Part shown: in pieces, positions 15,670-25,487 of the stretch
Numbering within the stretch: position 1 is the stretch's first letter
Layout of the letters: each line of letters starts with the position of its first letter
Notes under the pieces: generated by a model
Told to the model about the DNA's origin: nothing
Seen by the model: only the letters and a program-made list of their open reading frames with translations
Databases searched by the model: none
Origin: Carnobacterium alterfunditum DSM 5972
GTDB taxonomy: Bacteria > Bacillota > Bacilli > Lactobacillales > Carnobacteriaceae
Direction of reading: 5' to 3'
DNA length: 64,000 bases
Assembly: GCF_000744115.1 (NCBI RefSeq)
Contig: NZ_JQLG01000004.1
Coordinates: 2,392,190 to 2,456,189 of the forward strand
Translations under genes and position numbers: made by a program

Positions 15670-16584
15670 CTAATCTTTTTTTAAATCATCGTCCAATTGA
15701 CTGTCTTTGTATGCATCATTATACTGATCGTTATCTTCAGTGTGATCGATCGATTGTATAGGGTTAAACGTATCTCCATCCGTTAATGTACGGTAAAATA
15801 CTTGCTGCGCAGTTATCCGGTACGGTTCAACATAAAAAGAAATCAGAATTACAAACAACATGACCACTAAAAATAATAAGACAAAGCCTACAATAATCGC
15901 GATTCCTTCATTAGTACCAGTTTCCATACTAGCACTAATGGTTCGGATGCTTCCTAATACAATCAGAGTATAGATCACAACAGGTAAAATGTACCACCAG
16001 ATAAATGAAAGTTGTAATAGAAAATAATTCCATTTTTTTCCTTTCATCAATTTACGACTTTGATCTAGTGCATCCATAATGCTGATTGAAGGATCATCTT
16101 TCATTAAATTTAACGCTTGGCTGTAACTGAAAGTTTTGATGATACCCGGTATGATCAACAATAAAGACCATAACACAATTAAAATAGACGTCACAACAAT
16201 CAATCCTGTTGTTTTGAAAATCCGGTCTCGTTTAAACGTTTGGAACATACCTTCTATTGATAGCTTAGCTCCATCGATCATATCTAAAATATTCCAGGCG
16301 TATCCGGCATGCAATAGGCTTGATATGAATCCTACTAAGATGCTGACGAGCGTGGTCAATAAGCTAGCTGTAACCGATGGTCCAGCTACCATCTGCGAAT
16401 CACTCATATTGCCTTGTATGATCCATTCAATCATCGTAAGAGAATCACCTGTTCCCAATACAGTCAGTATAATCTGACTAGTTGCCCCTGTTAAAACAGA
16501 AATAATGATTAAATTTAAAATAGCAACTTTCCAATTCCCTTTTAAAAGCTTCTTCGCCGTACGCTTTATTTCACGTCTTTCCAT
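15670..16584 (-). CDS. DUF975-family integral membrane protein
   Basis: A 304 aa membrane protein of the DUF975 family. The N-terminus MERREIKRTAKKLLKGNWKVAIL is the family signature. Hydrophobic segments lie near residues 20-40, 75-100, 125-150, 185-205 and 225-250, and the C-terminus is acidic and disordered. No function is established for the family; it is common in lactic acid bacteria and often suggested to be a membrane-stress protein. GGGGAGG precedes the ATG. The gene is a single transcription unit with its own terminator. Confidence 0.82.
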   Translation of the reverse strand: MERREIKRTAKKLLKGNWKVAILNLIIISVLTGATSQIILTVLGTGDSLTMIEWIIQGNMSDSQMVAGPSVTASLLTTLVSILVGFISSLLHAGYAWNILDMIDGAKLSIEGMFQTFKRDRIFKTTGLIVVTSILIVLWSLLLIIPGIIKTFSYSQALNLMKDDPSISIMDALDQSRKLMKGKKWNYFLLQLSFIWWYILPVVIYTLIVLGSIRTISASMETGTNEGIAIIVGFVLLFLVVMLFVILISFYVEPYRITAQQVFYRTLTDGDTFNPIQSIDHTEDNDQYNDAYKDSQLDDDLKKD

Positions 16585-16773
16585 TTCAATTCCTCCCCTT
16601 TGTTGTAACTTGATCTTTGCCTTATCATAACCGAAACTGGGTCTCTTAACAATTGTTATCTATTCAACAAAGGATCATGCTTGCTTCTGTTAAATTGGCT
16701 TTTAGCTAGTCAAATTAGAGCAGCTGTATGATTTTTGGTATGGCTGTAGCTAAAACAACTCAAATTTACTGCA

Positions 16774-16818
16774 AAAAGAAGAGCTTGATCGGAAAAATCC
16801 CAACCAAGCTCTTCTTTT
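16774..16818 (-). terminator. Terminator of the nrd operon
   Basis: Perfect 14-bp arms AAAAGAAGAGCTTG and CAAGCTCTTCTTTT around a 16-base loop, with T-rich sequence following. It lies 8 bases after the nrdF stop. Confidence 0.85.
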
Positions 16819-16825
16819 CGTTTAT

Positions 16826-17788
16826 TTAAACGGTCCATTTTTCGTAATCATCATTTTCCATCGACTCGACCATACCGAGTAAATAACCATTTCCTACTTG
16901 TGAGAAAAAATCATGGTTAGAGGTACCAGTAGAGATCCCGTTCATAACAACAGGATCAACATCATTAGCTGTATCTGGGAACAAGGGATCAAAGCCTAGA
17001 TTTTGCAAGGCTTTATTTGCATTGTATCTAAGAAAAACTTTGACACGTTCTGTCCAGCCAATTTCATCATACAAATATTCCGCATATTTCACTTCATTTT
17101 GATACAATTTAAAGAGTAAATCATACGTCCAATTCTTTATTTCTTCTTTTTCATCATTTGGCAATTGATTGAACGCAATTTGAAATTTATACCCAATATA
17201 CGTTCCATGAACGGATTCATCTCTTAAAATCAATTTAATGATCTCTGCTACGTTTGGCAGTTTATTATTCCCCAAATAATGTAACGGAGCAAAAAAACCT
17301 GAATAAAATAGGAACGATTCTAACATTACGCTGGCTACTTTTCGCTGTAACTCTGTTCCGTTATGGTAGATTTCATTGATTGTTGAAGCTTTCATTTGCA
17401 ATAGTTCATTTGTATTTGTCCATTGAAAGATTTCATCAATTTCAACTTTGCTATTTAACGTACTAAAAATAGCACTGTAACTTTTTGCATGCATCGATTC
17501 CATAAACTGGATATTATTGTAAACAGCTTCTTCGTGTTGCGTGCGAATATAAGGTTTAAGAGCTTGTACACCATCTTGTGACTGAAGAGTATCTAATAAC
17601 GTCAAGCCACCAAAAACTTTCCCTACCATATCTTTTTCGACTTTTGGAAGACGTGCCCAATCGTCTAAATCATTTGATACTGGGATACGTGTATCCGTCC
17701 AAAATTGTTCGACCAATTTTTCCCAAGTCAGCTTGTCGATCATATCTTCAATGTTGTTCCAATTGATAGCTGTATAATTCGTTGTCAT
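16826..17788 (-). CDS. nrdF: Class Ib ribonucleotide reductase, beta subunit
   Basis: NrdF holds the dimanganese or diiron tyrosyl radical used by NrdE to make deoxyribonucleotides. All metal ligands can be read: Asp in LTLLDTLQ, Glu and His in FMESMHAKSY with the radical Tyr four residues after the His, Glu in LESFLFYSG, and Glu-His in LRDESVHGTY. It is therefore a conventional NrdF, not the metal-free variant seen in some streptococci and mycoplasmas. Length is 320 aa. It is the last gene of nrdH-nrdI-nrdE-nrdF. AAAGGAGAG precedes the ATG. Confidence 0.96.
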   Translation of the reverse strand: MTTNYTAINWNNIEDMIDKLTWEKLVEQFWTDTRIPVSNDLDDWARLPKVEKDMVGKVFGGLTLLDTLQSQDGVQALKPYIRTQHEEAVYNNIQFMESMHAKSYSAIFSTLNSKVEIDEIFQWTNTNELLQMKASTINEIYHNGTELQRKVASVMLESFLFYSGFFAPLHYLGNNKLPNVAEIIKLILRDESVHGTYIGYKFQIAFNQLPNDEKEEIKNWTYDLLFKLYQNEVKYAEYLYDEIGWTERVKVFLRYNANKALQNLGFDPLFPDTANDVDPVVMNGISTGTSNHDFFSQVGNGYLLGMVESMENDDYEKWTV

Positions 17789-17803
17789 TCGAGTTCTCTC
17801 CTT

Positions 17804-19981
17804 TTAAATGGTGCAGCTTTCACAAGCATTTGAACCAATTTCTTCTGAATTTTCAGTAAATGTACGAACATAATAAATGGATTTCACACCTTTTTTCCAA
17901 GCATAATGACGTAAGATATTTAAGTCACGTGTTGTTTGTTTTGTTGTGCGTCCATTTTTCCATTCATACAGCCCTTCAGGAATTTCAGAGCGTAAGAAGA
18001 GCGTTAAGCTCATACCTTGATCGATATGTTCTTGAGCTGCCGCATAAACATCAATGACTTTTCGCATATCCATATCGTAAGCAGAGATGTAATAAGGCAT
18101 AGTTTCATTTGATAAGAAAGCCGCAGGGTAATAGGTCTTACCTGTTTTTTTCTCTTGGCGCTCTTCAATCAAACGCGTGATTGGATGTAAACTAGCAGAC
18201 GTTTCATTGACGTAACTGATTGAACCCGTTGGCGCTACAGCTAAACGATTTTGATGATACAAACCATCTTTCTTAACAGCTTCGCTTAAAGCTTTCCAAT
18301 CTTCTTGAGTGGGAATGTGGATCCCTTCAAATAACTGTTGAACTTTTTCGCTTTCTAAAGCAGAACTTCCATTGATATATTTTTCAAAATAAGTTCCGTC
18401 AGCATAAGTTGATTTTTCAAAGTTATAAAAAGTTGTCTTTCTTTCACGGGCCACTTTATTGCTAGAGACCAATGTATAATAATTTAATAGTTTAAAATAA
18501 ATACCCGTAAATTCAACTGACTCTGGTGAGCCGTAATGGATTTGATTCAACGCTAAGAAGGTGTGCAGGCCCATTGCGCCTAATCCAATCGTATGGTACT
18601 TGTCATTTCCGTTCTTAATTGATGGAACTGCATCAATGCTTGATTGATCAGTAACCATTGTTAATGCTCGAACCATTGTATCGATCGATTGCCCAAAATC
18701 AGGTGATTTCATTAAATTCACAATATTTGTTGAGCCGAGGTTGCAACTGATATCGGTCCCTAAATGTTCATAGGTTTGATCGTTATTGATCAGTGAAGGT
18801 TCTTGGATCTGTAAAATCTCGCTGCATAAATTGCTCATCGTGATCGTACCGTAGACTGGATTTTCACGATTAGCAGTATCAACGTTAATGATATAGGGAT
18901 AACCAGATTCCTGTTGCAATTTAGAAATCTCATTCTCTAACTCACGGGCGCTGATTTTCGATTTACGTATTTCTTCATTATTCACCATGTTGTCATACTC
19001 TTTAGTGATATCGATATATGCAAATGGCTCTCCATAGATGCGTTCTACATCATATGGACTAAATAAATACATTTGTTCATCATGAGCAGCTAATTCATAA
19101 AATTTATCTGGTACGACTAAACCAAGCGAAAGTGTTTTGACACGGATTTTTTCATCGGCATTTTCTTTTTTTGTTGAAAGAAATGAAACGATATCCGGAT
19201 GAAAAACATTTAAATAAACTGCTCCTGCTCCATTACGTTGACCAAGCTGATTTGAATAACTGAAACTGTCTTCAAGTAATTTCATTACCGGAACGACTCC
19301 GCTAGAAGCATTTTCAATTTTCTTGATTGGATCGCCAGCAGCTCGTAAATTCGATAGATTCACTCCTACTCCACCGCCAATACGCGACAATTGTAAGGCA
19401 CTATTCACGACGCGACCGATACTGTTCATATCATCTGTTGCTTGAATCAAGAAGCAAGAAACCAACTCTCCTCGTCTTTTGCGACCGGCATTCAAGAACG
19501 TTGGTGTAGCCGGCTGGTAGCGTTGATTAACAAGCTCATCCGCAATTCTGCTAGCTACTTCATTGTTACCATCTGCTAGATACAGTGCATTAAAAACGAT
19601 CCGGTCTTCGTAACGTTCTAAGAACCGCTCTCCGTCATTCGTCTTCAAAGCATATTGTGTGTAAAATTTAAAGGCTGACATAAACGAACGGAATCTGAAT
19701 TTCCGGCTGTAAATATCGTCAAATAATGAACGAACAAATGCTTTATCGTATTTCAGTAAAAATTCTTCTTCTAGGTACTCTTCTTTGATCAGATAATTTA
19801 ATTTCTCTTCAAGTGTATAGAAAAAAACGGTATTCGGATTAACGTGTTCTAAAAAGTAAGCTCGTACTGCTTCACGGTCTTTATTTAAAGGGATCTTTCC
19901 GTCCACCGGTCTATTTAATTCATTATTTAATTTAAAATAAGTGACCTCTTTTACCTTTGAGGCTAATTTAGGTTTATCCAA
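17804..19981 (-). CDS. nrdE: Class Ib ribonucleotide reductase, alpha subunit
   Basis: NrdE is the catalytic subunit that reduces ribonucleoside diphosphates. The thiyl Cys is in MSNLCSEILQ, a redox Cys in ELVSCFLIQ, and the C-terminal shuttle pair is CESC in the last residues NACESCTI, the pair that NrdH reduces. Length is 725 aa, usual for class Ib, which lacks the N-terminal ATP cone. The predicted start is TTG at 19981, overlapping nrdI by 8 bases, with AAGGA only a few bases before it; no better start is near. Translational coupling to nrdI is likely. Confidence 0.95.
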   Translation of the reverse strand: MDKPKLASKVKEVTYFKLNNELNRPVDGKIPLNKDREAVRAYFLEHVNPNTVFFYTLEEKLNYLIKEEYLEEEFLLKYDKAFVRSLFDDIYSRKFRFRSFMSAFKFYTQYALKTNDGERFLERYEDRIVFNALYLADGNNEVASRIADELVNQRYQPATPTFLNAGRKRRGELVSCFLIQATDDMNSIGRVVNSALQLSRIGGGVGVNLSNLRAAGDPIKKIENASSGVVPVMKLLEDSFSYSNQLGQRNGAGAVYLNVFHPDIVSFLSTKKENADEKIRVKTLSLGLVVPDKFYELAAHDEQMYLFSPYDVERIYGEPFAYIDITKEYDNMVNNEEIRKSKISARELENEISKLQQESGYPYIINVDTANRENPVYGTITMSNLCSEILQIQEPSLINNDQTYEHLGTDISCNLGSTNIVNLMKSPDFGQSIDTMVRALTMVTDQSSIDAVPSIKNGNDKYHTIGLGAMGLHTFLALNQIHYGSPESVEFTGIYFKLLNYYTLVSSNKVARERKTTFYNFEKSTYADGTYFEKYINGSSALESEKVQQLFEGIHIPTQEDWKALSEAVKKDGLYHQNRLAVAPTGSISYVNETSASLHPITRLIEERQEKKTGKTYYPAAFLSNETMPYYISAYDMDMRKVIDVYAAAQEHIDQGMSLTLFLRSEIPEGLYEWKNGRTTKQTTRDLNILRHYAWKKGVKSIYYVRTFTENSEEIGSNACESCTI

Positions 19982-20339
19982 TATCCTTCACCGCTTTCTC
20001 TAATTGTGCAACATCTTCTTCATTACCTTGAAATTCAAAGGTATGTAATAATGGAACTTGGTAATCACGCGCTAGATCTTTTGCTGTAAAAGCGAAAAGT
20101 TGGCCAAAATTCAAATTCCCGCCACCGGCTACTCCCTTAAAATACTTTTTGTTATCAGCCGTTTCAATAAAGTCATTCAATAGATCAGTCGCTTCTTTAT
20201 CATAGGTTGGTGTAACGATAATGAATGGTTCTCCTAAAGCAACATATGGATTCGTTGGCGTCAATTCCAGCGAATCCATACTTAGTTTTCTAACAAACTT
20301 TCGCGTTTGGCCAGTTAGGCTGATGTAAACAACTTTCAT
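19974..20339 (-). CDS. nrdI: Flavodoxin-like NrdI, activator of NrdF
   Basis: NrdI is the small flavoprotein that supplies the oxidant for assembling the Mn cofactor of NrdF. The N-terminal YISLTGQTRKFVRKL is the flavin phosphate loop, and GVAGGGNLNFGQLFAF near residues 85-100 is characteristic. It is 121 aa. It overlaps nrdH by 4 bases and nrdE by 8, so the operon is tightly coupled. Confidence 0.95.
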   Translation of the reverse strand: MKVVYISLTGQTRKFVRKLSMDSLELTPTNPYVALGEPFIIVTPTYDKEATDLLNDFIETADNKKYFKGVAGGGNLNFGQLFAFTAKDLARDYQVPLLHTFEFQGNEEDVAQLEKAVKDIG

Positions 20340-20569
20340 GCTAGTTGATCAAGAAGATCTGGACGGAATCCATTGAATGCTTCATGCCCCTCAATCGCAA
20401 TAACAGGAACCGAACTGAATCCTAGTTCTTTTACTTCGTTTAACGCCTCTTCTGATTCAAAAATATCTTTAACTTCATAAGCAATACCTTTATCTTCTAG
20501 ATATTTTTTTGTGAAATTGCATTGCATACAGTTTGGTTTAGAATAAACAATAATACTTTTTTTTGCCAT
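20336..20569 (-). CDS. nrdH: Glutaredoxin-like NrdH redoxin
   Basis: NrdH is the electron donor to NrdE. The 77 aa protein has the redox pair CMQC at residues 14-17 and the family C-terminal motif GFRPDLLDQL. GAAGGAG precedes the ATG. It is the first gene of the operon. Upstream lies a promoter with -35 TTGCCT (20651-20656), a 17-base spacer and TAGAAT, with NrdR boxes further upstream. Confidence 0.95.
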   Translation of the reverse strand: MAKKSIIVYSKPNCMQCNFTKKYLEDKGIAYEVKDIFESEEALNEVKELGFSSVPVIAIEGHEAFNGFRPDLLDQLA

Positions 20570-20665
20570 AAGACATTCTCCTTCCAGGTCTCTTTTTAAC
20601 CTGTTTTTCTCTTATTTCTCTCTTCGTATTCTACACCTATTCTCTCTAACAGGCAAACAAATAAA

Positions 20666-20722
20666 CCACTATATATAGTGGTTTATCTCTTGACATATCT
20701 GTTTATTTCTATATGTAGTGCT
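20666..20722. promoter_or_regulatory. Pair of NrdR-type operator boxes upstream of nrdHIEF
   Basis: Box 1 (20666-20681) is a perfect palindrome containing CACTATATATAGTG. Box 2 (about 20707-20722) is a weaker copy with CACTACATATAGA on the minus strand. They are about 41 bp centre to centre, close to four helical turns, and match the NrdR consensus. They lie upstream of the nrdH promoter, so NrdR would repress when dATP/ATP is high (family knowledge). Confidence 0.75.
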
Positions 20723-20990
20723 CAGAAAGACTGTTTGTGAAGAATAGCGCATAAAGAAACCCTTGTATATTTGTATCTAAAAACTAGCTTCGTGTATTTT
20801 TCACATTTGAAAAAAGAAAATAAAAAAGCGAATATTTTTCAACTCTGAACTAAAAGGCTTAAGTTACGACAATAGAATATTTTTACATTTTTTTTGAATA
20901 AATTCTCAAACTATTTTTCAGCTGTTAAAACGATGATTCATTTTTCGTCATTTACAATAAAAAAACTTTTTTGTGAGAATTTTCCATAAA

Positions 20991-21030
20991 AAAAATTAGA
21001 AAAGCTGGATAACCAGCTTTTCTAATTTTT
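20991..21030 (-). terminator. Terminator downstream of tRNA-Arg
   Basis: Perfect stem AAATTAGAAAAGCTGG / CCAGCTTTTCTAATTT around a 4-base loop, followed by T residues on the minus strand. It begins 8 bases after the tRNA 3' end. Confidence 0.9.
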
Positions 21031-21037
21031 AAATTGA

Positions 21038-21111
21038 TGCCTCAGGGGAGATTCGAACTCTCGACCGTCCGCTTAGAAGGCGGATGCTCTATCCAGCTGA
21101 GCTACTGAGAC
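21038..21111 (-). tRNA. tRNA-Arg (anticodon UCU)
   Basis: A 74-nt cloverleaf on the minus strand. The acceptor stem GTCTCAG pairs with CTGAGGC (one G-U), the D arm has AGCTCAGCTGGATAGAG, the anticodon arm is CCGCC-TTCTAAG-CGG with anticodon TCT, and the T arm contains GTTCGAATC. No encoded CCA is present. A strong promoter (TTGACT, 17-bp spacer, TATAAT) lies upstream at about 21134-21162. It reads AGA codons, common in this AT-rich genome. Confidence 0.95.
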
Positions 21112-21271
21112 ATGTTCTAGCAACAAAATTAATTATAGATAATAATGAATAAAAAGTCAACACTTTTTAGGAAGAAATTCATTTTTCAACAAATAATATT
21201 ATTTTTATCAGTTGTGTTAAAAAAAAAGCTCGGTTTACAATGAGCATTAGAATAGCTAAGGAGGATTTGTC

Positions 21272-21649
21272 ATGGGATTAATTAGTGGTCTTTTAGGGAA
21301 TGCTGGAAACATTAGTGAAGTTGATGCTCGAAAAAAATTAGCGGGTGTCATTTTAGAGACTGAAACAATTGATTTGGCCTTTAAGTTAGTCCGCGATTTA
21401 ATCATTTTTACTGATAAGCGGATAATTGTTATCAACAAACAAGGAGTTACTGGTAAGAAAACAACTTATCACTCTTTGCCGTATAAATCAGTTAGTCGCT
21501 TTTTAGTGGAAACAACTGGACATTTTGATTTAGATGCTGAATTAAAAATTTTTATTTCTAGCGCTAACGAACCAGCTATTACATTACAGTTCACGAATGA
21601 TAAGCACATTTTTGCTATACAGCAAGCATTAGCATTAGCCGTACTTTAA
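21272..21649 (+). CDS. Bacterial PH-domain protein (bPH_1 family)
   Basis: A 125 aa protein that appears to be a single bacterial pleckstrin-homology-like domain: LVRDLIIFTDKRIIVINKQGVTGKKTTYHSLPYKSVSRF, then ELKIFISS and a C-terminal helix DKHIFAIQQALALAV. The domain is widespread in Firmicutes with no settled function. AAGGAGG before the ATG makes the start certain. It is a single-gene plus-strand unit facing glnA, with a shared terminator between. Confidence 0.85.
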   Translation: MGLISGLLGNAGNISEVDARKKLAGVILETETIDLAFKLVRDLIIFTDKRIIVINKQGVTGKKTTYHSLPYKSVSRFLVETTGHFDLDAELKIFISSANEPAITLQFTNDKHIFAIQQALALAVL

Positions 21650-21655
21650 AAAGCT

Positions 21656-21699
21656 AAAAAGGAATCCAACGATTTGTTTTATCGTTGGATTCCTTTTTT
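21656..21699. terminator. Bidirectional terminator between PH-domain gene and glnA
   Basis: Arms AAAAAGGAATCCAACGAT and ATCGTTGGATTCCTTTTT around a 7-base loop, with A and T tracts on both sides. It serves the two converging genes. Confidence 0.9.
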
Positions 21700-21700
21700 G

Positions 21701-23041
21701 TTAATACATTTTCAAGTACTGTTCTCTTTCCCATTCAGTAACTTGTTCACGGAAAGCAGACCATTCGATTTTCTTAGCATTGACAAAGTTTTCGTAAATA
21801 TGTCCTCCTAAGCCATCTTTGATCGTACTATCTTTTGCTAGGTATCCCAAGGCGTCATACAAAGTTCCCGGCAGATCATAGATACCATTATTGTAACGAT
21901 CTTCCTCACTCATCATATAGATATTGCGGTTGATCGGTTTAGGGGCTTGCATTTCGTTCTTGATGCCATCTAATCCTGCTTTTAATAAAACGGCCATAGC
22001 TAAGTATGGATTTGCACTAGGGTCAACACTGCGTAATTCTACACGTGTAGACATCCCTCTTGATTGTGGTACCCGAATCAATGGCGAACGGTTACAGCCG
22101 CTCCATGCAATGTATACTGGTGCTTCATAGCCAGGTACAAGGCGTTTATAGGAATTTACTGTAGGATTTACAATTGCTGTAAAAGCCTTAGCATGATTTA
22201 AGATCCCAGCTAAGAATTGGCGTGCTGTATCACTTAATTCCATATCTCCGTTTTTATCATAAAAAGCATTTCCATCTTTGGTAAATAAGGATAAGTTAAA
22301 GTGCATACCAGATCCATTTACACCGTATAAGGGTTTAGGCATAAATGTAGCATGCAAGCCATATTTACGTGCCACTGTTTTAACGATCAGTTTAAACGTT
22401 TGGATATTGTCACATGCTTCTATCGCACTAGCGTATTTCCAATCGATCTCATGTTGTCCTGGTGCTACTTCATGGTGACTGGCTTCAATTTCAAAACCAA
22501 GATCTTCTAGTTGCAGCACGATATCGCGACGGCAATTTTCACCTAAATCTGTTGGAGCTAGATCAAAATAACCTCCATGGTCATTCAATTCTAATGTTGG
22601 CTCATTTTTTTCGTCCAGTTTAAAAAGGAAAAATTCAGGTTCAGGTCCTAAGTTGAAATCAGTAAAACCTAATTCTTTCATTTCGTTTAAGATTCGTTTC
22701 AAGTTAGAACGAGGATCTCCAGCAAAAGGAGTACCATCCGGATTGTAAATATCACAGATCAATCGAGCGATTTTACCAGATTCTTTAGAAGTTTCCCACG
22801 GAAAAATCAACCATGTATCTAAATCAGGTCTTAAGTACATATCACTTTCTTCGATGCGGACAAATCCTTCTATAGAAGATCCGTCAAACATCATTTTATT
22901 TTCCATAACTTTTTCTAATTGACTAATAGGTACCTCGACATTTTTGATAACTCCTAAAATGTCAGTGAACATTAATCTCAAGAAACGGACATTTTCTTTT
23001 TTTGATGCCTCTTTTATTTCATTTGCCGTAAATTTAGCCAT
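21701..23041 (-). CDS. glnA: Glutamine synthetase type I (distal copy)
   Basis: Makes glutamine from glutamate, ammonia and ATP. It is a GSI-alpha enzyme of 446 aa with the metal and substrate signatures [46 protein letters not shown] and RSPLIRVP, and ends EREQYLKMY. The open frame continues to 23074, but [11 protein letters not shown] at 23041 aligns with the family N-terminus. It is preceded by a MerR-type GlnR gene. It closely resembles the second glnA at 23708-25042; most motif blocks are identical. Its unit carries a canonical GlnR box, so this copy should respond to nitrogen. Confidence 0.93.
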   Translation of the reverse strand: MAKFTANEIKEASKKENVRFLRLMFTDILGVIKNVEVPISQLEKVMENKMMFDGSSIEGFVRIEESDMYLRPDLDTWLIFPWETSKESGKIARLICDIYNPDGTPFAGDPRSNLKRILNEMKELGFTDFNLGPEPEFFLFKLDEKNEPTLELNDHGGYFDLAPTDLGENCRRDIVLQLEDLGFEIEASHHEVAPGQHEIDWKYASAIEACDNIQTFKLIVKTVARKYGLHATFMPKPLYGVNGSGMHFNLSLFTKDGNAFYDKNGDMELSDTARQFLAGILNHAKAFTAIVNPTVNSYKRLVPGYEAPVYIAWSGCNRSPLIRVPQSRGMSTRVELRSVDPSANPYLAMAVLLKAGLDGIKNEMQAPKPINRNIYMMSEEDRYNNGIYDLPGTLYDALGYLAKDSTIKDGLGGHIYENFVNAKKIEWSAFREQVTEWEREQYLKMY

Positions 23042-23082
23042 ATCCTTTTTCGCCCCTTTTAGTAGTATTTTCATTATTAAAT

Positions 23083-23475
23083 TTATCCTATTCGATTCTG
23101 ATCAAGAAATAGATGCGGTTTTTTGGTATTCAAGCCACTAACCGCTAAAAATTCATCATGCAGTATTTTACGTACGTCATCGTCAGTCATCATTTTAGTC
23201 ATTTCTTGCTCACGATTTTTTTCTTTGCTTTCTTGTAGCTTATAAATCCGTTTTACACCAGCCATATTGATTCCATCAGATAAATAATCTTTGATTTCAA
23301 GAAGAACATCAATATTAGTTAAAGAATACATGCGCCGGTTTCCTTCATTACGCATTGGAACAATCAAATCTTGCTCTTCATAATAACGAATCTGTCGAGC
23401 AGATAAATCAGTTAATTTCATAACTGTACCAATCGGAAAAACCGACATCGAACGTCTTAGCTCTTTCTCACTCAT
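23083..23475 (-). CDS. glnR: GlnR nitrogen regulator (distal copy)
   Basis: MerR-family repressor that senses feedback-inhibited glutamine synthetase. The 130 aa protein has the winged-helix domain with [13 protein letters not shown] and [23 protein letters not shown] (residues 20-75), then a GlnR-type C-terminal tail ending FLDQNRIG. It starts 33 bases before... its stop lies about 40 bases upstream of glnA. GAGGACATAAATG gives the ribosome site. The N-terminal 90 residues are nearly the same as in the copy at 25122-25487, while the tail differs, which may alter interaction with GS. Confidence 0.92.
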   Translation of the reverse strand: MSEKELRRSMSVFPIGTVMKLTDLSARQIRYYEEQDLIVPMRNEGNRRMYSLTNIDVLLEIKDYLSDGINMAGVKRIYKLQESKEKNREQEMTKMMTDDDVRKILHDEFLAVSGLNTKKPHLFLDQNRIG

Positions 23476-23502
23476 TTATGTCCTCCTTTTGATTACATTT
23501 AT

Positions 23503-23564
23503 AGAATAGCAGTCTTTTTTTTCGATGTCAACAAAAAATACTTCGAATGTAAGGAAACCTAACA
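23503..23564 (-). promoter_or_regulatory. Promoter and GlnR box of the distal glnRA unit
   Basis: -35 TTGACA (23526-23531), 17-bp spacer and -10 TATTCT (23503-23508). About 20 bp upstream of the -35, TGTAAGGAAACCTAACA (23548-23564) fits the GlnR/TnrA site TGTNA-N7-TNACA exactly. No equivalent box was found by eye upstream of the proximal glnR. Confidence 0.8.
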
Positions 23565-23651
23565 TATAAAAACGAACGTCTCTTTTTTTCATTGTTCTAT
23601 CGTTCCGATTATAAAAATGAAATTGAACTATACCAATTTTAAAAAAATTGC

Positions 23652-23685
23652 AAAAAAAAACTAGCAGATGAAAAATCCACTAGTT
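23652..23685 (-). terminator. Terminator of the proximal glnRA unit
   Basis: On the minus strand AACTAGTGGAT pairs with ATCTGCTAGTT (two central mismatches), followed by nine T. It ends the first glnRA unit before the second begins. Confidence 0.65.
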
Positions 23686-23707
23686 CTTTTTTTATTCTCA
23701 ACACTTT

Positions 23708-25042
23708 TCAATATAATGTCAAATATTTCTCTTTCTCCCACTCAGAAACTTGTTCCCGATAAGCTGCCCATTCTATATGCTTGGCACTTACAAAACTTTT
23801 ATAAATATGATTCCCTAAAGCTTCTTGCACGACCTTATCTTCTTGCAAGTATTTGACCGCATTGTGTAACGTAGTAGGAAGATCTCTAATACCTCGTTTA
23901 TATCTTTCTTCTGAAGACATACGGTAAATATTGCGATCGATTGGTTTAGGAGCTATACTTTCTTTTTTCACACCATCTAATCCTGATTGCAGCAACACTG
24001 CTACTGCTAAATAAGGATTCGCACTAGGGTCGACACTGCGTAATTCGATTCGTGTAGATACACCTCTTGAACTTGGGATACGCACTAAAGGTGAACGGTT
24101 ACGAGCACTCCATGCTATATAAACAGGAGCTTCATAGCCTGGAATCAATCGTTTATAAGAGTTAACAGTTGGATTACAGACAGCAGTATACCCTAAAGCA
24201 TGATCCAATATACCAGCTAAGAAATGTTGGGCTGTTTTGCTTAAGCCAAGTTCATTTTCTTCGTCGCAAAAAACATTTCCCTCTTTGTTGAATAACGACA
24301 TATTAAAGTGCATCCCAGAGCCGCCTACTCCATATACTGGTTTAGGCATAAAGGTTGCATGAAGTCCATGTTTACGAGCAACCGTTTTAACGATCAGTTT
24401 GAAGGTTTGGATATTGTCACACGCTTCTATTGCACCAGCATATTTCCAATCGATCTCATGTTGTCCAGGTGCCGTTTCGTGATGGCTGGCTTCAATTTCA
24501 AACCCTAAATTTTCAAGGTGCAGCACGATATCGCGACGACAATTTTCACCTAAATCTGTTGGCGCAAAATCGAAATAGCCGCCATGATCATTTACTTCAG
24601 TTGTCGGATTTCCGTTTTCATCTAATTTGAATAAGAAAAATTCCGGTTCGGGTCCTAAATTAAATTCTGTATAGCCTTCTTCTTCCATTTCTTTTAGAAC
24701 GCGTTTCAAATTATTTCTAGGATCTCCAGAAAAAGGAGTTCCGTCTGGATTATAGATATCGCAAATCAAACGTGCGACTTTTCCATTAACTTCTTCCCAA
24801 GGGAATATTAACCAAGTGGATAAATCGGGGCGCAAAATCATGTCGCTTTCTTCAATTCTTACGAATCCATCAATAGATGATCCGTCAAACATCATTTTAT
24901 TTTCCATAACTTTTTCTAATTGACTGATTGGCACTTCAACATTTTTTATCGTTCCATCTATATCCGTAAACATCAATCTTAAATAACGAACATTTTGTTC
25001 TTTTGCACCAATTTCGATTTCTTCTCTTGTGAAAGTTTTCAT
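23708..25042 (-). CDS. glnA: Glutamine synthetase type I (proximal copy)
   Basis: A second complete GSI-alpha, 444 aa, with the same signatures as the other copy: [46 protein letters not shown] and RSPLVRIP, ending EKEKYLTLY. No catalytic residue appears lost. It lies downstream of its own glnR and of ynbB, which is the ancestral Bacillus position (hflX-ynbB-glnR-glnA). AAAGGGG is about 14 bases before the ATG. Having two intact GS genes in tandem suggests division of labour or dosage; which one is feedback-inhibited cannot be read by eye. Confidence 0.93.
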   Translation of the reverse strand: MKTFTREEIEIGAKEQNVRYLRLMFTDIDGTIKNVEVPISQLEKVMENKMMFDGSSIDGFVRIEESDMILRPDLSTWLIFPWEEVNGKVARLICDIYNPDGTPFSGDPRNNLKRVLKEMEEEGYTEFNLGPEPEFFLFKLDENGNPTTEVNDHGGYFDFAPTDLGENCRRDIVLHLENLGFEIEASHHETAPGQHEIDWKYAGAIEACDNIQTFKLIVKTVARKHGLHATFMPKPVYGVGGSGMHFNMSLFNKEGNVFCDEENELGLSKTAQHFLAGILDHALGYTAVCNPTVNSYKRLIPGYEAPVYIAWSARNRSPLVRIPSSRGVSTRIELRSVDPSANPYLAVAVLLQSGLDGVKKESIAPKPIDRNIYRMSSEERYKRGIRDLPTTLHNAVKYLQEDKVVQEALGNHIYKSFVSAKHIEWAAYREQVSEWEKEKYLTLY

Positions 25043-25121
25043 TTTAATTATTTTTTCCCCTTTTATTAACTATTTTGTATCTTATTATTTCTAATCACAT
25101 ACTCTATACGGTAAGAAATGC

Positions 25122-25487
25122 TTAAAAAAAACGTGAAGTTCCTTTTAGATTCATACCTCGTAAAGCTAAAAATTCATCTTGTAAAATTCGACGAACATCT
25201 TCATCCGTTAAAGTAGACTTTTCTTCATGCTCAATTTCTTTTTCTTTTAATTCATAAATACGCTTGATACCAGCCATATTGATTCCATCTGCTAAGTAGT
25301 CCTTTATTTCAAGGAGTACGTCTATATCATTTAAGGAATACATTCTTCTATTCCCTTCATTACGTTCAGGACAAATCAAATCTTGTTCTTCGTAATATCG
25401 AATTTGACGCGCAGATAGATCAGTCAGTGTCATTACCGTTCCAATCGGAAATACAGACATGGAACGCCTTAGCTCTTTCTCGTTCAT
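25122..25487 (-). CDS. glnR: GlnR nitrogen regulator (proximal copy)
   Basis: A 121 aa MerR-family GlnR, with the same winged-helix domain as the other copy ([36 protein letters not shown]) but a shorter, different C-terminal tail (RGMNLKGTSRFF). GGGAGGATCTC precedes the ATG. A promoter with TTGACA (25537-25542), 17-bp spacer and TACTGT (25514-25519) lies upstream; its sequence is like that of the other glnR promoter, supporting a tandem duplication of the whole unit. A canonical GlnR box is not evident here. Confidence 0.92.
   Translation of the reverse strand: MNEKELRRSMSVFPIGTVMTLTDLSARQIRYYEEQDLICPERNEGNRRMYSLNDIDVLLEIKDYLADGINMAGIKRIYELKEKEIEHEEKSTLTDEDVRRILQDEFLALRGMNLKGTSRFF

Noticed and set aside
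16650-16760. Possible further copy of the dispersed repeat (CTGTATGATTTTTGGTATGG)
   Set aside because: Only about 20 bases resemble the repeat end and neither half is present; could be an old remnant or chance.
16826-17788. NrdF as a metal-free variant of the kind found in some streptococci
   Set aside because: All six carboxylate/His metal ligands and the radical Tyr are present, so it is a conventional NrdF.
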